Assembly (NCBI RefSeq): GCF_048263965.1 | Contig: NZ_JBLXDO010000001.1 | Location: 248,001 to 312,000, forward strand | From: Ferrimonas sp048263965 | GTDB lineage: Bacteria > Pseudomonadota > Gammaproteobacteria > Enterobacterales > Shewanellaceae | Reading direction: 5' to 3' | Length of the DNA stretch: 64,000 nucleotides | Shown: piece after piece, positions 15,627 through 23,815 of the stretch | How the letters are laid out: each line of letters opens with the position of its first letter | Position numbering within the stretch: position 1 is the stretch's first letter | The notes under the pieces: generated by a model | Seen by the model: only the letters and a program-made list of their open reading frames with translations | Database searches by the model: none | What the model was told of the DNA's origin: nothing | Position numbers and translations under genes: made by a program

Positions 15627-16223
15627 TTATTCATAGCGCTGGCGTATCGATTCCGGCATATGAGCCAGCTGGCTCTGCTTGAGGGCCTCGAACGCGGTGA
15701 GCAGGGGGGCGGTGTCGCAGCGGTCGATCCTCGGCAGGGCGTGGGCGACCGCTTCCAGGGTCGAGAGGCTGTCGGCCCGGCGAGCCTTGCGGATCTGATA
15801 GTTGCCCTGGGGCAGTTCCCCAAAGCTGACCTTGGGCAGGGATTGCAGCCAGGGATTGAGCTGCAGCATCCGATGCACCTTCTTCCAGGTGCCATCCAGA
15901 ACCAGCAGGTGGCCGGGCTGGCAGTCGCTGCCCATGGACTCCAGTGGCGTGGCATCCTCATCTGGATAGAGCAGCCATACCGGGCGGTTTTCCCGATTCA
16001 ACGACGCCCGCAGGTCGGCAAAATCCGTGTCGGTTTCGCCATCGACCAGGGTGCACCCCTCTAGCACCAGAGAGCACAGATGGGCGGTGCCCTTGGCGGA
16101 TTTGGCTTCGGAGGGGTGGCGCAAGATGGTCACCTTGTGGCGACTGACGCAGTGGCCCAGAGACGGGCACAGGCAGACGCTTTGGGGTCGCAGGCAGCGC
16201 GGACACTGTTGGCGTTGACTCAT
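15627..16223 (-). CDS. tapT: DTW-domain tRNA-uridine aminocarboxypropyltransferase
   Basis: DTW enzymes such as TapT (YfiP, also named TuaA) transfer the 3-amino-3-carboxypropyl group of SAM to uridine 47 of tRNA. The 198-residue product shows an N-terminal cysteine cluster (CPRCLRPQSVCLCP) for metal binding, ILRHPSEAKSAKGTAHL, and LLVLDGTWKKVHRML, where the DTW signature reads DGTW. The C-terminus has QIRKARRADSLSTLEAVAHAL. Assignment to the TapT branch rather than another DTW paralogue is likely but not certain. It lies between hslV and ftsN, separated from ftsN by a terminator. Confidence 0.82.
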   Translation of the reverse strand: MSQRQQCPRCLRPQSVCLCPSLGHCVSRHKVTILRHPSEAKSAKGTAHLCSLVLEGCTLVDGETDTDFADLRASLNRENRPVWLLYPDEDATPLESMGSDCQPGHLLVLDGTWKKVHRMLQLNPWLQSLPKVSFGELPQGNYQIRKARRADSLSTLEAVAHALPRIDRCDTAPLLTAFEALKQSQLAHMPESIRQRYE

Positions 16224-16256
16224 GCTCGGCTCTCCATTTCACTACCCAAAGAGAAA

Positions 16257-16274
16257 GGCCGCCCTAAGGCGGCC
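16257..16274 (-). terminator. Terminator downstream of argS-ftsN
   Basis: On the minus strand GGCCGCC - TTAG - GGCGGCC is followed by TTTCTCTTT, just after the ftsN stop. Confidence 0.8.
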
Positions 16275-16281
16275 CGATGCG

Positions 16282-16833
16282 TCAGTTCCACAGCCAGATT
16301 TGGCAGGTGTTGATGCCACCCCGCTGCAGGGCGTGACGATCGCTCTCTGCCAGGCGCTTGCGCTCGTAGGGGCCCAGCCTGACCCGGTACCAGACGCCGT
16401 TGCTGCCCTCGGTGCGGCGAATCTCAGACTCCAGACCCATAAAGGCGATGCGTGCCTTCATCGCTTCCGCCTGATCCTGGGTGCGGAAGGAGCCGCACTG
16501 CATCTGGTAGGGGCCCTTGAGCTCCTGTTTGGGCACCTCAACCTCCACCTGTTTCTCAGGCAGGGTTTCGATGTACTCCCAGGTCTCCTTGGGCTTTTCC
16601 GGCAGCTCAGCCTCGGCCTTGGATTTTGGCTTGGGCTTGACCACTTCAGCGGCCGGCTGTGGCTCAACCACCTCGTCCGAGGCACCCTGGATACTCCACA
16701 GGAAGTAGCCAAAGCCAGCGATCAGCGCCAGCACCACCACCAGGCGAACCCAGGGGAAGCTGGCTTTTGCAGCGGCCTTGCGGCCACGGCTACGGGGCTT
16801 GCGCCCCCGCTTGGCGTAGTCGCGGGTGGCCAT
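16282..16833 (-). CDS. ftsN: Cell division protein FtsN (SPOR domain)
   Basis: FtsN triggers septal peptidoglycan synthesis. The 183-residue product has a basic cytoplasmic N-terminus (RDYAKRGRKPRSRGRK), one membrane helix (LVVVLALIAGFGYFLW), a Pro/Lys/Glu-rich periplasmic linker, and a C-terminal SPOR domain (about residues 105-183) with YQMQCGSFRTQDQAEAMKARI and WYRVRLGPY. It is much shorter than the 319-residue E. coli protein, the difference being in the linker. It starts three bases after argS, a conserved neighbour order. Confidence 0.9.
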   Translation of the reverse strand: MATRDYAKRGRKPRSRGRKAAAKASFPWVRLVVVLALIAGFGYFLWSIQGASDEVVEPQPAAEVVKPKPKSKAEAELPEKPKETWEYIETLPEKQVEVEVPKQELKGPYQMQCGSFRTQDQAEAMKARIAFMGLESEIRRTEGSNGVWYRVRLGPYERKRLAESDRHALQRGGINTCQIWLWN

Positions 16834-16836
16834 GGA

Positions 16837-18588
16837 TTACATCCGCTCCAGGGTGTTGATCCCCAGCAGGCCCAGGCCCACCTTCAGGGTGTTGGCGGTG
16901 GCCGCACACAGACGCAGACGGCTGGCCTTGGTGGCCTCGGCCACGTCATCTTTGTTGATGGGGCAGGCTTCGTAGAAGCTCATAAAGGCGCCAGCCAGCT
17001 CATACAGGTAGGTGCACATCAGGTGCGGGGCGCCCTTGGCGGACACACTGAGTACCGCATCATTGAACTGCACCAGCTTCTGAGCCAGGGCCTCCTCCTT
17101 CTCCGCGTCGATCACCACTTCGCCGCTCAGGGCATCGGCGCTGACGCCGGCCTTGCGGAAGATGGACTGGATGCGGCTGAAGGCGTACAGCATGTAGGGG
17201 GCGGTGTTGCCCTCGAAGGTGAGCATGTTGTCCCAGTCGAACACATAGTCGGTGGTGCGGTTCTTGTTCAGATCCGAGTATTTCACCGAAGCCATGGCCA
17301 CGGTGCTGGCGATGGTTTCCAGCTCGTCGCCCTGCAGGTCCGGGTTCTTGTCACCAATCAGCTTCAGGGCGCGCTGGTGCGCTTCTTCCAGCAGATCCGC
17401 CAGTTTGACGGTGCCGCCGGAGCGGGTCTTAAACGGCTTGCCGTCTTTGCCCAGCATCATGCCGAAGGCGCAGTGCTCGGTGCTGGTGGTTTCCGGCAGG
17501 TAGCCGGCCTTGCGGGCGATCAGCCAGGCCTGCTGCAGGTGCTGAGCCTGACGGGAATCGATGAAGTAGAGGATGCGGTCGGCATCGAAGTTGTCCACCC
17601 GGTACTTGGCGGCGGCGATGTCGGTGGTGGTGTAGAGGAAGCCACCGTCACGTTTCTGGATGATCACACCCATGGCGTTGCCGTCTTTGCCCTTGAACTC
17701 GTCGAGGAACACCACCTTGGCGCCGTCATCTTCCACCGCCAGGCCTTTCTCGGTCAGGTCGTTGACGATCTCGGGCAGCAGCGGGTTGTACAGGCTCTCG
17801 CCCATGATGTCGTCGTTGCTCAGGGACACACCCAGGCGATCGTAGATCGCCTGGTTCTGAGCCATGGTGATGTCCACCAGCTTGCTCCACATGGTGCGGC
17901 AGTACTCGTCGCCACCCTGCAGCTTCACCACGTAGTTACGGGCGCGCTCGGCGAAGGCCTCATCGTCGTCGTAGTGCTTCTTGGCTTCCCGATAGAAGGC
18001 TTCCAGATCGGACAGGTCCATATCGGAGGCGCTCTCGTTCTCCATCTTCTCCAGGTAGGCGATCAGCATGCCGAACTGGGTACCCCAGTCGCCGATGTGG
18101 TTGGCGCGGACCACCTTGTGACCCAGGAACTCCAGGGTGCGGGTTACCGCATCGCCGATCACTGTGGAGCGGATGTGGTGGACCGCCATCTCCTTGGCCA
18201 CGTTGGGGGCGGAGTAGTCGGTGACAATGGTCTGAGGCTGAGCCAGGGCCGCCACATTGGCGCGGCTCTCATCGGTGGCGATCTTCTCCACCTGCTTGCC
18301 CAGCCAGCCGCTGTCCAGGAAGAAGTTGATGAAGCCGGGACCGGCGATCTCTACCTTGGAAACCAGTTCGGAGGCGGGCAGGGTATCGATGATCGCCTGG
18401 GCCAGCTCACGGGGATTCTTCTTGGCTGGCTTGGCCAGCATCATCGCCAGGTTGGTGGCCAGATCGCCATGGCTCTTGTCTCGGGTTCGGTCTACCTGAA
18501 CTCGGGGCGCTGCGTCGGCGGGAATGATCTCGCGCTCTTTTAGCAGGGTTACGGTCTGTTCAAGTAATTGCTGGATATGTTCTTTCAT
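16837..18588 (-). CDS. argS: Arginyl-tRNA synthetase
   Basis: ArgRS charges tRNA-Arg. The 583-residue product has the N-terminal additional domain (RVQVDRTRDKSHGDLATNLAMML), the catalytic entry DYSAPNVAKEMAVHHIRST, HIGDWGTQFGMLIAYLE, YVVKLQGGDEYCRTMW, the FKTRSGG loop in the KMSKS position, and an anticodon-binding C-terminus ending GINTLERM. In the HIGH-motif position it reads AVHH where E. coli has HVGH. It shares a transcript with ftsN. Confidence 0.97.
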   Translation of the reverse strand: MKEHIQQLLEQTVTLLKEREIIPADAAPRVQVDRTRDKSHGDLATNLAMMLAKPAKKNPRELAQAIIDTLPASELVSKVEIAGPGFINFFLDSGWLGKQVEKIATDESRANVAALAQPQTIVTDYSAPNVAKEMAVHHIRSTVIGDAVTRTLEFLGHKVVRANHIGDWGTQFGMLIAYLEKMENESASDMDLSDLEAFYREAKKHYDDDEAFAERARNYVVKLQGGDEYCRTMWSKLVDITMAQNQAIYDRLGVSLSNDDIMGESLYNPLLPEIVNDLTEKGLAVEDDGAKVVFLDEFKGKDGNAMGVIIQKRDGGFLYTTTDIAAAKYRVDNFDADRILYFIDSRQAQHLQQAWLIARKAGYLPETTSTEHCAFGMMLGKDGKPFKTRSGGTVKLADLLEEAHQRALKLIGDKNPDLQGDELETIASTVAMASVKYSDLNKNRTTDYVFDWDNMLTFEGNTAPYMLYAFSRIQSIFRKAGVSADALSGEVVIDAEKEEALAQKLVQFNDAVLSVSAKGAPHLMCTYLYELAGAFMSFYEACPINKDDVAEATKASRLRLCAATANTLKVGLGLLGINTLERM

Positions 18589-18748
18589 TGCGACACCGAA
18601 AAACTGATGGGGACTGGCCGCATAACGGCTGATGAATCAAACCGCACATTTTAACGCCTAACTATGGCAATACCAACGGTTTGTTTGCCGGTTTAACCAG
18701 ATAAAACGGGCATTATCGGGCAGGGGGGCTGCCCGGGCCGGCAGGGGG

Positions 18749-20938
18749 CTACAAAAGATCCTGGGGATCCCGCTCCAGATGCCAGCGGCAGCGCTTGCCT
18801 GAGGCCAGCTGCTCTATGGCTGGCAGGGCCAGATCCAGCGCCTGCTGCAGCCGTTTTCTGTCGTTGGCCAGCAGCAGGGTGTGAAAGCGGAATTTCCCCG
18901 CCTTGCGCTCCATGGGGGCGGGCATGGGACCGACCCGTTGCAGGGCCAGGTCACCGAAGCACTGATTGGCCTCGTTTAAAAACTGTTGCGCCTGCTGGGG
19001 GTGGCTGGATTCCGCCCGCAGGATCGCCATCTGGCCCGCAGGGGGCAGCAGGGCATCCATCCGCTCTTTCAGTGCGGCGTCGGCGAAGGGGCCATAACCC
19101 TGGGTGGTGAGCTGATGCAACAGCGGATGGTCCGGTTGATGGGTCTGGAGCAGCACTTCCCCTGCTTTACTGGCGCGGCCGGCGCGCCCGGCCACCTGAA
19201 TATAGAGCTGAGCCAGGCGTTCCGAGGCCCGGAAGTCGGCGGAGAACAGGGCACCGTCCACATCCAGCAGCCCCACCAGGGTGACATCGGGGAAGTGGTG
19301 CCCCTTGGCCAGCATCTGGGTGCCAATCAGGATCCTGGCTTCGCCGCGGCGGATCTTCTCAAGCAGGGCATCCAGGCTGCCCTTGCGCGAGGTGGTGTCC
19401 CGGTCGATGCGCACCACGGGGTAATCGGGGAAGCGCTGACTCAGGGCCTGTTCCAGCTGTTCGGTGCCCACCCCCTGGGTAAAGAGTTGGGTGGAGCCGC
19501 ATTCGCTGCACTGGCGGGGAAGGCGTTTCTGGCTGCCGCAGTGGTGGCACTGCACCAGGCCGCTGCCCTGATGCACTGTATAGAAGGCATCACAGCGGCT
19601 GCAGCCATGCAGGTGGCCGCATTCGTGACACAGCAGGGCCGGGGCGAAGCCGCGTCGGTTGAGAAACAGCATCACCTGATTGCCCGCCTCCAGGTGACGG
19701 GTCATCTCGGTCAGCAGCTCATGGGAGCAGCCGGCGTCCAGGTTCTGCAGCCGCAGGTCGACGATCTTCTGTTGCACATGGCGGGCAACGCCGGCGCGCT
19801 CGGTCAGTTGCAGCCGGCGGTACTTACCGGTGGCCACGTTGTGCAGGCTCTCCAAAGAGGGGGTGGCGGAGCCCAGGATGATGGGCACCCGCTCCAGACT
19901 GGCCCGCATCACCGCCAGGTCCCGGCCGTGATAGCGAAAGCCTTCCTGCTGCTTGAAGCTGGCGTCATGCTCCTCGTCGATGATGATCATTCCGAGGCTG
20001 GGCAGGTCGGTGAACAGGGCGGAGCGGGTGCCGATGATGATCCCCAGGGCACCGGCGCGGGCCTGCTGCCACACCTGCAGTCGCTCGCCGTCGTTGAGGG
20101 CGGAGTGCAGCACCCCGATGGGCACCTGGAAGCGGCGGCGGAAACGGGCGATGGTCTGGGGCGTCAGGCCAATCTCGGGGACCAGCACCAGCACTTGTCG
20201 GCCTGCCTTGAGCACGGGTTCCATCAGGTGGAAGTAGACCTCGGTCTTGCCTGAGCCGGTGACCCCCTCAAGCAGCCAGGGACGGAAGCCACCGCCATCA
20301 CCACTGACCGTGGCCACCGCGATCGCCTGTTCCCGGTTGAGGGTCTGGGGCTCCTCGCCCAGGGCAAAGGACTCGGGCCAGGAGAGGTCAAACTCAGGCG
20401 TCTGCTCTACTGGGTGAATCAGCGCCTTGTCTTCCAGCGCCTTGAGTGCCTGCCGGCTGAACTCCAGCTTGCTGACCTGGCCATCGTTCAGCTTGCCCTG
20501 AGTCTGCAGGTAGGCCAGCAGCCGCTGCTGCTGGAACGCCCGTTTCAGGGTGTCCAGGTTCAGGGCCTGGCCCGATTCTGTGGGCTGCCAAAGCTTGATG
20601 GGCTCGGGGGCGGCGCTCTCTCCCTGGCGCAGCTTCACCGGAAGCATCTGACTGAGCACCATCCCCAGGGGGCTGAAGTAGTAGCGGGCGGCCAGCTGGG
20701 CCAGTTGCCACAGTCGATCGCTGATGACTCTCTCATGGTCCAGAGAGCGGAGTATGGGTTTGAGCTTGCTGTCATCCAGGTCGCTGTGCTCGCACAGGCT
20801 CACCACCACCCCAATCTGGGTTTGGCGGCCAAAGGGCACCTCTACCCGACAGCCAATCCCCGGCAGGGGTTGACCCTCGGCGGGCAGGTAGCTGAACAGT
20901 TGGCGCAGAGGCAGGGGCAGGGCGACCTGAATGTACAC
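18749..20938 (-). CDS. priA: Primosomal replication restart helicase PriA
   Basis: PriA recognises stalled forks and restarts replication. The 729-residue product has the N-terminal DNA-binding domain (ALPLPLRQLFSYLP, GCRVEVPFG), Walker A LEGVTGSGKTEVYF, Walker B IIIDEEHDASFKQ, GSATPSLESL, eight zinc-binding cysteines in four CxxC-type pairs (CHECGHLHGCSRC, CHHCG, CSECG), and helicase motifs LIGTQMLAKGHHFP and QVAGRAGR. The start is GTG. A 160-base gap separates it from argS; nothing else is seen there. Confidence 0.97.
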   Translation of the reverse strand: MYIQVALPLPLRQLFSYLPAEGQPLPGIGCRVEVPFGRQTQIGVVVSLCEHSDLDDSKLKPILRSLDHERVISDRLWQLAQLAARYYFSPLGMVLSQMLPVKLRQGESAAPEPIKLWQPTESGQALNLDTLKRAFQQQRLLAYLQTQGKLNDGQVSKLEFSRQALKALEDKALIHPVEQTPEFDLSWPESFALGEEPQTLNREQAIAVATVSGDGGGFRPWLLEGVTGSGKTEVYFHLMEPVLKAGRQVLVLVPEIGLTPQTIARFRRRFQVPIGVLHSALNDGERLQVWQQARAGALGIIIGTRSALFTDLPSLGMIIIDEEHDASFKQQEGFRYHGRDLAVMRASLERVPIILGSATPSLESLHNVATGKYRRLQLTERAGVARHVQQKIVDLRLQNLDAGCSHELLTEMTRHLEAGNQVMLFLNRRGFAPALLCHECGHLHGCSRCDAFYTVHQGSGLVQCHHCGSQKRLPRQCSECGSTQLFTQGVGTEQLEQALSQRFPDYPVVRIDRDTTSRKGSLDALLEKIRRGEARILIGTQMLAKGHHFPDVTLVGLLDVDGALFSADFRASERLAQLYIQVAGRAGRASKAGEVLLQTHQPDHPLLHQLTTQGYGPFADAALKERMDALLPPAGQMAILRAESSHPQQAQQFLNEANQCFGDLALQRVGPMPAPMERKAGKFRFHTLLLANDRKRLQQALDLALPAIEQLASGKRCRWHLERDPQDLL

Positions 20939-21183
20939 GTATGAGGATCCCGGGTTACTGAATTGGAAGATCTTTATCGGGTTGATGTCCCGCAGGCCAG
21001 CGAATTTTGGTGGCCAGGTGGATACCCTATCAGAGGCGGCATAATCTTACTATGCAGAGCGTTTCTGCGCTTGCGGGGGTTGATTGCATCGTGTACTATT
21101 ACGCGCCTTTAATTTATCACTAACGACGTATGGTGTCCGGCTTTGGATCGGATAGCGATACGGCCTTAACTGAGGTTTTCCCC

Positions 21184-21399
21184 ATGAAACAAGGTATTCA
21201 TCCTGAGTACAACGAGATCACTGCCAACTGCTCTTGCGGTAACGTGATCAAGACCCGCTCCACCGTAGCCAAGGACCTGCACCTGGACGTATGTTCCGAG
21301 TGTCACCCCTTCTACACCGGTAAGCAGAAGGTTCTGGACACCGGCGGTCGCGTAGACAAGTTCAAGAAGCGTTTCGGTGCTCTGTCTTCCAAGAAGTAA
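21184..21399 (+). CDS. rpmE: 50S ribosomal protein L31, zinc-binding form
   Basis: The 71-residue protein begins MKQGIHPEYNEI and has both CxC and CxxC pairs (CSCGNVI and CSECHPFYTGKQK), so it is the zinc-containing L31 type. ATG at 21184 is chosen; the frame is open 18 codons upstream but that part has no L31 similarity. It diverges from priA, the usual arrangement. Confidence 0.96.
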   Translation: MKQGIHPEYNEITANCSCGNVIKTRSTVAKDLHLDVCSECHPFYTGKQKVLDTGGRVDKFKKRFGALSSKK

Positions 21400-21414
21400 G
21401 CCGAACCGCATCGG

Positions 21415-21442
21415 AAAAGGGCGCCTCAGGGCGCCCTTTTTT
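21415..21442 (+). terminator. Terminator after rpmE
   Basis: GGGCGCC - TCAG - GGCGCCC with AAAA before and TTTTTT after. Confidence 0.9.
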
Positions 21443-21644
21443 GTGCCTGCTCTGCACCCTGTCCGTCCCCCTGAGCCCGGGAGTGCCGGAATTGAGTCGA
21501 TGCTGGCCGAGCCAGGACAGTCAGGACGACATTTTGTCTCCAGCAGGAGCTCAGGTACACCCATCCTCAACTGGCTTTAAGGGCACCTCCTCCTCTAAAC
21601 GGCCCTCAATGAACCTCATTATGCTTGGGAAAAGGTAAATTTTT

Positions 21645-21659
21645 ATTGGTCAGTCCAAT
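21645..21659. promoter_or_regulatory. PdhR-like palindrome upstream of the malic enzyme gene
   Basis: ATTGGT-CAG-TCCAAT fits the PdhR consensus ATTGGTnnnACCAAT at 11 of 12 defined positions. It lies about 275 bases before the malic enzyme start, in a 490-base AT-rich gap (21443-21933) that holds no gene I can support. A second weaker half-site, AACTGGTCAG, lies near 21806. Confidence 0.4.
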
Positions 21660-21933
21660 TTCCCGCGTGACCGGCATAACTCAGAGTTTTTGGTGCTAAG
21701 TGCCTTCTATCTAATTAAATTCACTGAATAATGTTTCACGCCCCATTAATCACTTTTCCTGAAATATAATTGTCTATTCTGTTACTTTTGACCCTTTGGC
21801 AATGAAACTGGTCAGAACTGCTTGTTATATCAAGTATTAATAACAAGATTGGTTGCAAAATCAGGCAATAGGAGTAAGGTTTCAGGCGACTGTACCCCCC
21901 TTCCCAAATAAAGTAGTGACTGGAATTAAGAGA

Positions 21934-23181
21934 ATGGCAGACCTTCGCGAACAAGCCCTCGAGTATCACGCCCAACCTGTCCCTGGAAAGATCAGCATCT
22001 CGCTGACCAAGCCTGCGGAAACCCAGACGGATCTGGCCCTGGCCTACAGCCCGGGTGTGGCAGAGCCTGTTCGGGAGATCGCGTCCAACCCAGCCGATGC
22101 CTACAAATACACCAACAAAGGCAACCTGGTGGCGGTGATCACCAACGGCACCGCGATCCTCGGCCTGGGCAACCTGGGTCCCCTGGCCTCCAAGCCGGTG
22201 ATGGAGGGCAAGGCCCTGCTGTTCAAGCGATTCGCCAACATCGACTCCATCGACATCGAGGTGAAGCATCGCACCCAGGAGGAGTTCATCGATACCGTGG
22301 CCAACATCGCGGACACCTTCGGTGGCATCAACCTGGAGGACATCAAGGCACCCGAGTGCTTCGAGATTGAGAAGCAGCTGATTGAACGCTGCCAGGTGCC
22401 GGTGTTCCACGATGACCAGCACGGTACCGCCATTGTCACCGCGGCCGGTCTGCTCAACGCCCTGGAGATACAGGGCAAAGAGCTGTGTGAATCCACCATT
22501 GTCTGCCTGGGCGCCGGTGCGGCCGCCGTGGCCTGCATGGAGCTGCTGATCACCTGTGGTGCCGTGCGTGAGAAGATCTACATGCTGGATCGTAAGGGCG
22601 TGCTGCACACCCGCCGCGAAGACCTGAACGAGTACAAGAAGCTGTTTGCCAACAACACCGACAAGCGCACTCTGACCGACGTGATTCAGGACGCGGACGT
22701 GTTTGTGGGGGTATCCGGCCCTGACCTCATCAGTGAAGAGCAGGTGAAGCTGATGGCAGACAAGCCGGTGCTGTTTGCCTGCTCCAACCCGGATCCGGAG
22801 ATCAAGCCTGAGCTGGCCAAGGCCGCCCGTCCTGACGTCATCATGGGCACAGGTCGCAGTGACTACCCCAACCAGGTGAACAACGTGCTCTGCTTCCCCT
22901 TCATCTTCCGCGGTGCCCTGGACGTACGTGCCCGCGCCATCAACGATGAGATGAAGGTGGCGGCGGTGGAAGCGATTCGCCAGCTGGCCAAGGAGTCTGT
23001 GCCCCAGACCGTTCTGGACGCCTATGGGGCGACCGAGATGAGCTTCGGTTCCGAGTACGTGCTGCCCAAGCCGATGGACCCCCGCCTGCTGCCCCGAGTG
23101 GCCAAGGCGGTGGCCAAGGCGGCCATCGACTCCGGCGTGGCCGAACTCGAAGAGTTGCCTGCTCACTACATGATCGACTGA
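21934..23181 (+). CDS. NAD(P)-dependent malic enzyme, short form without phosphotransacetylase domain
   Basis: The enzyme decarboxylates malate to pyruvate. The 415-residue product has SLTKPAETQTDLALAYSPGVAEPV, the Tyr/Lys catalytic region (YKYTNKGNLVAVITNGTAILGLGN), metal ligands in VPVFHDDQHGTAIV, and a Rossmann NAD-binding segment (IVCLGAGAAAVACMELL). It ends after the malic domains, whereas E. coli MaeB carries an extra C-terminal phosphotransacetylase-like domain. ATG at 21934 is chosen by homology to other short malic enzymes; no strong ribosome site is seen. It is a single-gene unit closed by a terminator. Confidence 0.92.
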   Translation: MADLREQALEYHAQPVPGKISISLTKPAETQTDLALAYSPGVAEPVREIASNPADAYKYTNKGNLVAVITNGTAILGLGNLGPLASKPVMEGKALLFKRFANIDSIDIEVKHRTQEEFIDTVANIADTFGGINLEDIKAPECFEIEKQLIERCQVPVFHDDQHGTAIVTAAGLLNALEIQGKELCESTIVCLGAGAAAVACMELLITCGAVREKIYMLDRKGVLHTRREDLNEYKKLFANNTDKRTLTDVIQDADVFVGVSGPDLISEEQVKLMADKPVLFACSNPDPEIKPELAKAARPDVIMGTGRSDYPNQVNNVLCFPFIFRGALDVRARAINDEMKVAAVEAIRQLAKESVPQTVLDAYGATEMSFGSEYVLPKPMDPRLLPRVAKAVAKAAIDSGVAELEELPAHYMID

Positions 23182-23201
23182 TCACGCCGGCCTCGTTGCC
23201 A

Positions 23202-23226
23202 GGGCAGCCATCGGGCTGCCCTTTTT
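23202..23226 (+). terminator. Terminator after the malic enzyme gene
   Basis: GGGCAGCC - ATCG - GGCTGCCC followed by TTTTT. Confidence 0.88.
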
Positions 23227-23270
23227 GATCTCCTGGGGACAGCCTCGGTCAGCTGCCCGGGCTCAACAAA

Positions 23271-23296
23271 AAAGGGATACCTCGCGGTATCCCTTT
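23271..23296 (-). terminator. Terminator after metJ
   Basis: AAAGGGATACC - TCGC - GGTATCCCTTT; on the minus strand it is followed by a T-run and lies 20 bases after the metJ stop. Confidence 0.88.
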
Positions 23297-23316
23297 CTTT
23301 TTAATTCGTTGGAGTC

Positions 23317-23634
23317 TTACTCCATCTCTTCCCAGTCGATGCCCAGGGCTTTCATCTGGCGCTTGGCAGACTCCGGAATGGTGTCCGGGTGGTCCTTCCT
23401 CAGGTCGTTGTCCTCGGGCAGAGGCTGACCGGTGAAGGCGTGCAGGAAGGCTTCGCAGAGCAGCTCGCTGTTGGTGGCGTGACGCAGGTTATTAACCTGG
23501 CGACGGGTACGCTCATCGGTCAGCAACTTCAATACGCCCAACGGAATGGAGACGGTGATCTTCTTCACCTGTTCGCTCTTTTTACCGTGTTCCGCGTAGG
23601 GGCTGATGTAGTTGCCGTTCCACTCAGTGCTCAT
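23317..23634 (-). CDS. metJ: Methionine regulon repressor MetJ
   Basis: MetJ is the SAM-responsive ribbon-helix-helix repressor of methionine genes. The 105 residues equal the E. coli length and include GKKSEQVKKITVSIPLGVL (the DNA-contacting beta ribbon), LTDERTRRQVNNLRHATNSE and LLCEAFLHAFTGQPLP. It is transcribed away from metB with a shared 181-base region that contains the MetJ boxes, so autoregulation together with control of metB is expected. Confidence 0.97.
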   Translation of the reverse strand: MSTEWNGNYISPYAEHGKKSEQVKKITVSIPLGVLKLLTDERTRRQVNNLRHATNSELLCEAFLHAFTGQPLPEDNDLRKDHPDTIPESAKRQMKALGIDWEEME

Positions 23635-23717
23635 TGCCTTTGCCTTTGACTTGGGTTAACGGGTGCAAATTGTAACTGCTCTGATTTCTGAGTCAAATTG
23701 TAGATATCTTAACCTAT

Positions 23718-23785
23718 AAACGTTTAGACGTCTAAAAGTCTTGACGCCCAAATCTGGATCGACTAATTTGGACGTCCAGACATCT
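23718..23785. promoter_or_regulatory. MetJ operator array (met boxes) between metJ and metB
   Basis: MetJ binds tandem eight-base boxes of consensus AGACGTCT. One cluster reads AAACGTTT (23718), AGACGTCT (23726, exact), AAAAGTCT (23734) and TGACGCCC (23742). A second cluster reads GGACGTCC (23770) and AGACATCT (23778). All are in 8-base register within each cluster, consistent with cooperative MetJ binding to both divergent promoters. Confidence 0.9.
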
Positions 23786-23815
23786 TGAGCGCACAGAATA
23801 ACCAGGAGCCACGGA

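Noticed and set aside
16222..18543. 773-residue open frame on the plus strand
   Set aside because: It is the reverse-strand shadow of argS and ftsN in GC-rich DNA; composition is His/Gly/Leu-rich without recognisable domains.
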